Shown one piece after another: positions 59,197 through 64,000 of a stretch of 64,000 nt of DNA (the stretch's first letter is position 1; each line of letters begins with the position of its first letter). The position numbers and the translations under genes were made by a program. Under the pieces are notes generated by a model, which made no database searches, had not been told where the DNA came from, and saw only the letters and a list, made by a program, of their open reading frames with translations. This DNA comes from Zavarzinia aquatilis. GTDB lineage: Bacteria > Pseudomonadota > Alphaproteobacteria > Zavarziniales > Zavarziniaceae. The DNA lies in NCBI RefSeq assembly GCF_003173035.1, contig NZ_QGLE01000006.1, positions 208,324-272,323 on the forward strand. Direction: 5' to 3'.

Positions 59197-60066
59197 TCAG
59201 CGCCGCCCGAGATCGGCGAGGGCGAGGAAGAGGGCGAGCAGGGTCGCCGCCGGCGGCTGGTCGACCCGATGGCGCATCACGCCCCAGCCGATGCGCCGCG
59301 CTGTATTTTCGATGGCGTCGTAATGGGCGGCGAGGCGGCGGCGATAGGCCTCCGCCAACGTTTCGGCCCGGCCGACCAGCAATTGGCCCTCGCCCTCGGT
59401 GCCGATGAAGCGATTGCGCCCGGCGAAAGGGAATTCCGCTTCGGCCGGATCGAGGATCTGTACCAGATGGCCCCGGGCGCCGCGCGCGGCGAATCCCTCG
59501 ATCAGGGCCTCGACCTCGGCCTCGGGGCGCAGCAGGTCGCCAATGATCACCACCCGGCAATCGCGCGGCAGATCGGCGAGAGGGGGCAGGCTGGCGGGTG
59601 ACGGCTCGGGCCGGGACAGGATTTCGGCGAGGTTCAGCAGCCAGGGCCGCCCGGCATGGCCCGCGCTGCCCCGGCCGATCAGGCCGACCCGCTCGCCGCC
59701 GCGCAGCAGCAGCGAGGCGAGGGCAAGGCCAAGCAGGGCGGCGCGGTCGGCCTTGGTCGGCAGGCCCTTGGCGCTGGAAAAATCCATCGAGGGCGAGCGG
59801 TCGATCCACAGGAAGACGGTCTGCGCCGCCTCCCATTCCCGCTCGCGGACGAAGGTGCGGTCGCCGCGCGCCGACTGGCGCCAGTCGATGTCGCGGATTT
59901 CGTCGCCGGCGCGGTAGGGGCGGAACTGCCAGAAACTGTCGCCCATGCCGACCCGGCGGCGGCCATGCACACCCTGTTCGACGGTCGCCGCCACCCGCTG
60001 CGCCTCGACGAGGAGCGGCGGCAGGCTGGCCCCGAGGGCTTCGCCGGAAAGCGCGGAAACGGGCAC
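59197..60066 (-). CDS. DUF58 domain-containing protein
   Basis: 289 residues, GTG start at 60066. It contains the DUF58 signature FRPYRAGDEIRDIDWRQSARGDRTFVREREWEAAQTVFLWIDRSPSM (about 48-95), whose DRSPSM segment is the start of a VWA-like domain with MIDAS-type Asp/Ser. VVIIGDLLRPEAEVEALIEGFAARGARGHLVQILDPAE continues the fold. No membrane helix here. DUF58 proteins pair with MoxR ATPases. It lies 15 bases after moxR. Confidence 0.9.
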   Translation of the reverse strand: MPVSALSGEALGASLPPLLVEAQRVAATVEQGVHGRRRVGMGDSFWQFRPYRAGDEIRDIDWRQSARGDRTFVREREWEAAQTVFLWIDRSPSMDFSSAKGLPTKADRAALLGLALASLLLRGGERVGLIGRGSAGHAGRPWLLNLAEILSRPEPSPASLPPLADLPRDCRVVIIGDLLRPEAEVEALIEGFAARGARGHLVQILDPAEAEFPFAGRNRFIGTEGEGQLLVGRAETLAEAYRRRLAAHYDAIENTARRIGWGVMRHRVDQPPAATLLALFLALADLGRR

Positions 60067-60081
60067 CTTGCGGAATGCTCC

Positions 60082-61080
60082 CTAGCGCAGCGGCTCGACC
60101 AGCCGCTCGATGACATGGCCGACGGTGACGCCCTCGGCGCGCGCCGCGAAGGTCAGGGCCATGCGGTGGCGCAGGATGGGCGCCGCCAGGGCGACGACAT
60201 CGTCTTTCGAGGGGGCGAAGCGGCCGTCGATCAGCGCCCGCGCCCGGCAGGCCAGCATCAGCGCCTGCGCCGCGCGGGGGCCCGGGCCCCAGGCGATCAG
60301 CCGGGTCAGGTCGGCCCGCCCCTCGCCGCCCGGCCGGGCCGAGCGGACGAGGTCGAGAATGCCGTCGACCACCGATTCGCCGACCGGCAGCCGCCGCACG
60401 AGACCCTGCGCCTGCGCGAGTTCCCCCGGCTCGAGCACGCGGCGGGCGGTGGCGCCGCCGGCCCCGGTGGTCGCGATCAGCATCTGCCGCTCAGCGGCGC
60501 GATCGGGATAGTCGACGTTGATTTCGAGAAGGAAACGGTCGAGCTGGGCTTCCGGCAGGGGATAGGTCCCCTCCTGCTCCAGCGGGTTCTGGGTGGCGAG
60601 GACGTGGAACGGCCGGGGCAGCGGATGGCGCTGGCCGGCGATCGAAACCTCGCCCTCCTGCATCGCCTGGAGAAGGGCGGACTGGGTGCGCGGGCTGGCG
60701 CGATTGATTTCGTCCGCCATCAGCAGCTGGCAGAACACGGGGCCGCGCACGAAGCGAAAGCCGCGGCGGCCGTCCTCGCCCTCTTCCAGGACTTCGGAGC
60801 CGAGGATGTCGGCCGGCATCAGGTCGGGGGTGAACTGCACCCGCCGCTCTTCGAGGCCAAGCACGGTGCCCAGCGTCTCGACGAGGCGGGTCTTGGCGAG
60901 GCCGGGCACGCCGACCAGCAGGCCGTGGCCGCCCGCCAGCAGGGTGACCAGCGCCTGTTCGATCACGATCTCCTGACCGAAGACCATTTCGCCGATGGCG
61001 CTCCTCAGGCTGCCGAGTCGCGCCCCCAGGCGGTCGATTTCCTGAACCAGAGCCTCGCGGCCATCGCTGACGTTCGCCAT
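60082..61080 (-). CDS. moxR: MoxR-family AAA+ ATPase
   Basis: 332 residues from ATG 61080 (MANVSDGREALV). MoxR AAA+ core: GVPGLAKT Walker A (57-64), LLMADEINRASPRTQSALLQAMQEG Walker B and following MoxR signature, FHVLATQNPLEQEGTYPLPEAQLDRFL sensor region and Arg finger, then the lid domain with RLIAWGPGPRAAQALMLACRARAL. It is a hexameric chaperone-like ATPase acting with VWA and DUF58 partners. First gene of the four-gene minus-strand cluster, diverging from the DUF1285 gene by 96 bases. Confidence 0.94.
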   Translation of the reverse strand: MANVSDGREALVQEIDRLGARLGSLRSAIGEMVFGQEIVIEQALVTLLAGGHGLLVGVPGLAKTRLVETLGTVLGLEERRVQFTPDLMPADILGSEVLEEGEDGRRGFRFVRGPVFCQLLMADEINRASPRTQSALLQAMQEGEVSIAGQRHPLPRPFHVLATQNPLEQEGTYPLPEAQLDRFLLEINVDYPDRAAERQMLIATTGAGGATARRVLEPGELAQAQGLVRRLPVGESVVDGILDLVRSARPGGEGRADLTRLIAWGPGPRAAQALMLACRARALIDGRFAPSKDDVVALAAPILRHRMALTFAARAEGVTVGHVIERLVEPLR

Positions 61081-61176
61081 TGTGCCCACTATATTGAGGA
61101 AGGACCGGAACGAGGCTAACCCGAAAACGGGCAGCGCCACCAGATGGCCGCATGATTGTGTCAGGAACAGGGGCTC

Positions 61177-61797
61177 ATGGCAGCGAGCGACGACAGGGGA
61201 AGACTACCGGACGCCCAGGGGCTGGCCGCGGCGGCGCGGGCCGCCGTCGGCGAGGCCGGGGGCGGCAAGCGCGGCCTGCCGCCCATTCACCTGTGGAATC
61301 CGCCGTTTTGCGGCGACATGGACATCGAAATCCGGCGCGACGGCAGCTGGCACTACATGAAATCGCCCATCGGCCGGGCGCCCCTCGTGCGGCTGTTCTC
61401 GACCATCCTGCTGCGCGACGCGGATGATGATTATTACCTGGTGACCCCGGTCGAGAAGGTGCGAATCCGGGTGGTCGACGCCCCCTTCCTCGTCGTCGCG
61501 GCCGAGATCGAGGGGGAGGGCGAGGCGCAGGTGATTCGTTTCCGCACCAATGTCGAGGATGAATTCACCCTCGACGCCGATCACCCCCTGCGGGTCGAGA
61601 TCGACCCTGTCACCGGCGAGCCTTCCCCTTATGTCCGGGTGCGCGACCGGCTGGACGCGCTGATCAACCGGGCGGTGTTCTACGAACTGGTCAATGCCGC
61701 GGTCGAGGGGGCGGTGGGCGAACTCGGCGTCTGGTCGGCGGGGCGCTTCTGGTCGCTGGGCCGGCTGGACGGCACGGCGGCGGGGGACGCGGCATGA
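61177..61797 (+). CDS. DUF1285 domain-containing protein
   Basis: 206 residues from ATG 61177, preceded by AGGAACAGGGG. DUF1285 hallmark: [65 protein letters not shown] (about 43-107). Then [10 protein letters not shown] and [18 protein letters not shown]. Structures of the family show a SH3-like/beta-sandwich fold, but function is unknown. Soluble, no signal peptide. Its stop overlaps the NudL start by four bases (ATGA), starting a DUF1285-nudL-DUF6111-cca operon. Confidence 0.88.
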   Translation: MAASDDRGRLPDAQGLAAAARAAVGEAGGGKRGLPPIHLWNPPFCGDMDIEIRRDGSWHYMKSPIGRAPLVRLFSTILLRDADDDYYLVTPVEKVRIRVVDAPFLVVAAEIEGEGEAQVIRFRTNVEDEFTLDADHPLRVEIDPVTGEPSPYVRVRDRLDALINRAVFYELVNAAVEGAVGELGVWSAGRFWSLGRLDGTAAGDAA

Positions 61798-62423
61798 CCC
61801 CGGTCGATATCGCGGCGCGCCTGCGCCATCAGCTCGATCCCGCCGACTACGGCCCGGTGTCGGTGCCGCGGATCGGCGATTTCGACCTCAATCCTGATAT
61901 GCGCACAATCGTGCCGGCGGGCCGCATCCTGCGCCCGGCCGCCGTCCTGGTGCCGCTGGTCGAGCACCCTTCCGGCCTGACCGTCCTGCTGACCCGGCGG
62001 ACCGATCACCTGAAGAACCATGCCGGCCAGATCAGCTTTCCCGGCGGCCGGATCGAGCCGGGCGACCGCGACCCGGTCGCCGCCGCCCTGCGCGAGGCCA
62101 CCGAGGAAATTGGCCTCGGCCCGGATTACGTCTCGGTCGCCGGGTTTCTCGATGCCTATGAGACCTCGACCGGGTTTCATGTCACGCCGGTGGTGGGCTT
62201 CCTCACCCCCGGCTTCAGCCTGAGGCCCGATCCGGGCGAGGTGGCGCAGATCTTCGAGGTGCCGCTGGACTTCCTGATGGATCCGGCCAACCGCCAGCGG
62301 CAGAGCCGGGAATACAACGGCGTGCAACGCTATTTCTATGCCATGCCCTATGGCGAACATTACATCTGGGGCGCGACCGCGGGGATGCTGGTCAATCTGG
62401 CAACCCGCCTGGGGAAGGTCTGA
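61794..62423 (+). CDS. CoA pyrophosphatase, NUDIX family (NudL-like)
   Basis: 209 residues. NUDIX box [24 protein letters not shown] (84-107; key residues Gly85, Arg100, Glu101, Glu104, Glu105). It is preceded by [13 protein letters not shown], the LLTKRSxxLRxHxGQVxFPGG-type UPF0035 motif that marks CoA pyrophosphatases. It splits CoA or acyl-CoA into 3',5'-ADP and phosphopantetheine. [14 protein letters not shown] and GAT are in the C-terminal part. One base separates it from the DUF6111 gene. Confidence 0.92.
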   Translation: MTPVDIAARLRHQLDPADYGPVSVPRIGDFDLNPDMRTIVPAGRILRPAAVLVPLVEHPSGLTVLLTRRTDHLKNHAGQISFPGGRIEPGDRDPVAAALREATEEIGLGPDYVSVAGFLDAYETSTGFHVTPVVGFLTPGFSLRPDPGEVAQIFEVPLDFLMDPANRQRQSREYNGVQRYFYAMPYGEHYIWGATAGMLVNLATRLGKV

Positions 62424-62424
62424 C

Positions 62425-62700
62425 ATGGGCCGCATCATCCTGCTTTATCTGGCGGCCTTCGCCCTGCCCTTCGTCTCCTACCTCATGTGGCTGCGGTTCG
62501 AGCGCTGGCGCGAGCGCCTGCCGCCCGAGAAACGGCCGCTGCCCTGGGTGCCGCTGGTCGCCATCGCGCTGATGCTCGCCATCATGGTCACCCTTGGCCT
62601 TGCCTTCCTCGGCGGGGAGCCGGCGGGCGGCCGGTATATTCCAGCCCATATGCAGGACGGAAAGCTGGTTCCCGGCCGGATCGAGGCCGGCCCCCCGTGA
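62425..62700 (+). CDS. DUF6111 family small membrane protein
   Basis: 91 residues, ATG 62425 with GGGGAAGG upstream. Two transmembrane helices (IILLYLAAFALPFVSYLMWL, about 4-23; WVPLVAIALMLAIMVTLGLAFLGG, about 45-68), separated by a charged cytoplasmic loop (RFERWRERLPPEKRPLP). The C-terminal tail PAHMQDGKLVPGRIEAGPP is conserved in type. Function unknown; the gene is regularly found between nudL and cca in alphaproteobacteria. Its stop overlaps the GTG start of cca (GTGA). Confidence 0.78.
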   Translation: MGRIILLYLAAFALPFVSYLMWLRFERWRERLPPEKRPLPWVPLVAIALMLAIMVTLGLAFLGGEPAGGRYIPAHMQDGKLVPGRIEAGPP

Positions 62701-63881
62701 CGAGGGCGCTGCCCGCGCGGCTGCCCCCCGGCGGCTGGCGCCAGTCGGCTCCGGTCGCCGCGGTCGTCGCCGCGCTCTCGGCCGGGGGCGCGTGCTGTCG
62801 TTTCGTCGGCGGCTGCGTGCGCGACGCGCTGCTGGGCGAGGTGCCGGCGGATATCGACATCGCCACCCCGCTCGAGCCGAAGGCGGTCATGGCCCGGGCA
62901 CGGGCCGCCGGCCTCAAGGCGGTGCCGACCGGCATCGACCACGGGACGGTCACGGTGATCGCGGACCATGTCCCGGTCGAGGTGACGACCCTGCGCCGCG
63001 ATGTCGAGACCGACGGCCGCCACGCGACCGTCGCCTATACCGGTGACTGGCGCGAGGACGCGGCGCGGCGCGATTTCACCATCAACGCGCTTTATGCCGA
63101 TCCGGACGGCGCGCTGTTCGATCCCGTCGGCGGACTCGCCGATCTGGCCGCCGGGCGGGTGCGCTTCATTGGCGACGCGAAGGCGCGCCTCGCCGAGGAT
63201 TATCTGCGGGCACTGCGCTTCTTCCGCTTCCATGCCCGTTTCGCGCAATGTCCGGCCGATGCCGCCGCGCTCGGTGCCATCGCCGCGGCGCGGGCCGAAC
63301 TGACCCGCCTGTCGGCCGAACGGGTGGCGGCGGAGCTGCTGAAGACCCTGGCCCTGCCCCGGGCGGCGGAGGCTGTCGGCCTGATGGCGGACTGCGGCGT
63401 GCTCGCGGTGCTGCTGCCCGAGGCGGCGGATGGCGCCCGGCTGGCCCGGTTGCTGCCCCTGTCGGGCGACCCCTTGCTCCGCCTTGCCGCGCTGCTGCCC
63501 GGCTTGCCACTGGTCGGGGCCGAGGTCGCCGGCCGGTTGCGCCTGTCCAACGCGCAGAAAGCGCGGCTGTCGGCGGCGCTGGTGGCGGAGGCCCTGCCGG
63601 ACGATGCGGCGGGTCTTCGCCGGCTGATCGCCCTGCACGGCCGGCAGGCGGCGGAGGACCGGGCCCTGCTGGCGGGCGACCCTGTGCTGGCGGCGCGGAT
63701 CGCTGCCCTCGACGTGCCGGACTTCCCCCTGAAGGGCGGCGATCTGCTCGCGCTCGGGCTGGCGCCCGGCCCCGCGGTCAGCGCCCTGATGAAGGTGCTG
63801 CTGGACTGGTGGCTGGCGCAGGACCCGCCGCCCCTTCGCGAGGCCTGCCTGTTGGAGGCGAGGCGCCGGCTCGGCGTCTAG
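62697..63881 (+). CDS. cca: CCA tRNA nucleotidyltransferase
   Basis: 394 residues from GTG 62697, coupled to the upstream stop. It adds or repairs the 3' CCA of tRNA. Class II nucleotidyltransferase: CCRFVGGCVRDALLGEVPADIDIATPLEP (34-62) with the catalytic DxD (Asp52, Asp54). RRDFTINALYADPDGALFDPVGGLADL and RFIGDAKARLAEDYLRALRFFRFHARF follow (basic and neck motifs). The C-terminal helical tRNA-binding part is typical of the alphaproteobacterial type. The stop codon TAG lies at the junction with an IS: T and A are chromosomal and the final G appears to be the first base of the element. Confidence 0.93.
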   Translation: MTRALPARLPPGGWRQSAPVAAVVAALSAGGACCRFVGGCVRDALLGEVPADIDIATPLEPKAVMARARAAGLKAVPTGIDHGTVTVIADHVPVEVTTLRRDVETDGRHATVAYTGDWREDAARRDFTINALYADPDGALFDPVGGLADLAAGRVRFIGDAKARLAEDYLRALRFFRFHARFAQCPADAAALGAIAAARAELTRLSAERVAAELLKTLALPRAAEAVGLMADCGVLAVLLPEAADGARLARLLPLSGDPLLRLAALLPGLPLVGAEVAGRLRLSNAQKARLSAALVAEALPDDAAGLRRLIALHGRQAAEDRALLAGDPVLAARIAALDVPDFPLKGGDLLALGLAPGPAVSALMKVLLDWWLAQDPPPLREACLLEARRRLGV

Positions 63882-64000
63882 GTTCTGTACCCATAAACGG
63901 GATTCCCAAAGAAGCGGAGCCGTGATTCAAACTTCCTGATACAAGGGAGTTCGCTCATGGCCCGCTTCGATCTGTCGGACAAGGAATGGTCGATTATAGC
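63881..64000 (+). mobile_element. Left end of an IS5-like insertion sequence
   Basis: The element appears to start at GGTTCTGTACCCATAAAC (63881-63898), directly after a TA dinucleotide, compatible with the TA target duplication of the IS427 group of IS5. About 75 bases of leader precede the transposase start at 63957. The right end lies outside the window, so the terminal repeat cannot be confirmed. Confidence 0.6.
63957..64000 (+). CDS. IS5-family transposase, N-terminal fragment at window edge
   Basis: Only 14 complete codons are visible: MARFDLSDKEWSII. This is the characteristic beginning of the DUF4096/IS427-group transposase (or its first ORF in two-frame elements). AAGGGAG lies seven bases before the ATG. 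The gene is cut by the window end, so integrity cannot be judged. Confidence 0.7.
   Translation, partial: MARFDLSDKEWSII

Noticed and set aside
56499..59408. A 969-codon open frame on the plus strand opposite the DUF4159 gene
   Set aside because: No domain-like sequence, strongly skewed composition, and the minus-strand gene has clear domains and tight operon spacing.
1..64000. tRNA, rRNA, riboswitch or prophage genes
   Set aside because: No cloverleaf-like sequence with a GGTTCGAATCC-type T arm, no rRNA-like blocks and no phage structural genes were seen. A covariance-model search would be needed to exclude small RNAs.

Overview
The window is 64 kb of GC-rich chromosomal DNA from an alphaproteobacterium. 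The evidence is gene content, not a database match: DapD/DapE of the succinylase branch, an intracellular PHB depolymerase, a DUF2336 protein, a MoxR/DUF58/DUF4159 cluster beside DUF1285-NudL-CCA, and dispersed CCGGC palindromes between genes. A Rhodospirillales-like organism fits but cannot be proven here. Genes are densely packed, with many 1-14 base overlaps and many GTG starts. I found no rRNA, tRNA, CRISPR array, prophage or plasmid functions. The only mobile DNA is the left end of an IS at the right edge and a RAYT/REP-like palindromic remnant near 6.5 kb.

Layout. 0-10.6 kb: a CorC-type membrane protein (cut by the edge), a soluble double-PAS chemoreceptor resembling BdlA, propionyl-CoA synthetase, a chromate transporter, a SnoaL-like protein, a fatty acid desaturase, PhaZ, a glutathione transferase and a DUF4336 protein. 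10.7-15.6 kb: housekeeping genes (ComM, GreB, PanD, then def-fmt-truA). 15.6-19 kb: three consecutive exported RcnB/CigR-type proteins and a Tat-exported multicopper oxidase whose upstream region has a near-perfect palindrome. 19-21.8 kb: HAD nucleotidase-dapD-dapE. 21.9-25.6 kb: a PAS-GGDEF protein overlapping a DUF2336 protein, then PhhB and a zincin-like protein. 26.0-27.8 kb: a secreted protein with a beta-rich N-terminal domain, a Gly/Asn linker and three 94-residue repeats. 27.8-36.4 kb: a CDF metal exporter, GhrA, a VOC protein, a sirtuin with the desuccinylase Tyr-x-x-Arg signature, ThpR, Tas, TesA and a YbbA/YbbP ABC system. 36.5-41.5 kb: a complete type I secretion apparatus (TolC, HlyD-type adaptor, ABC exporter) with no substrate beside it.

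41.6-50.3 kb: PyrF, a glutamylpolyamine-synthetase-like GlnA homologue, a PuuD-like hydrolase, four tandem 30-31 bp hairpin units, LolA, the pair malonyl-CoA decarboxylase/malonyl-CoA synthetase, a TylF-type methyltransferase and an MFE-2-type short-chain dehydrogenase. 50.4-54.4 kb: a membrane protein of unknown function, a TRIC/UPF0126 channel, a class II Fic protein with three evenly spaced TCAA-N6-TTGA dyads upstream, and an acyl-CoA dehydrogenase. 54.4-63.9 kb: MoxR-DUF58-BatA/DUF4159-membrane protein (minus) diverging from DUF1285-NudL-DUF6111-CCA (plus). An IS5-like element begins exactly at the cca stop codon.

The signals most worth following are the repeat protein at 26.0 kb, the operator-like array in front of the Fic gene, the CGGCAAA palindromes in front of the multicopper oxidase, the RcnB/CigR triplet, the tandem hairpins before the puuD-like gene, and the IS that appears to supply the last base of the cca stop codon.
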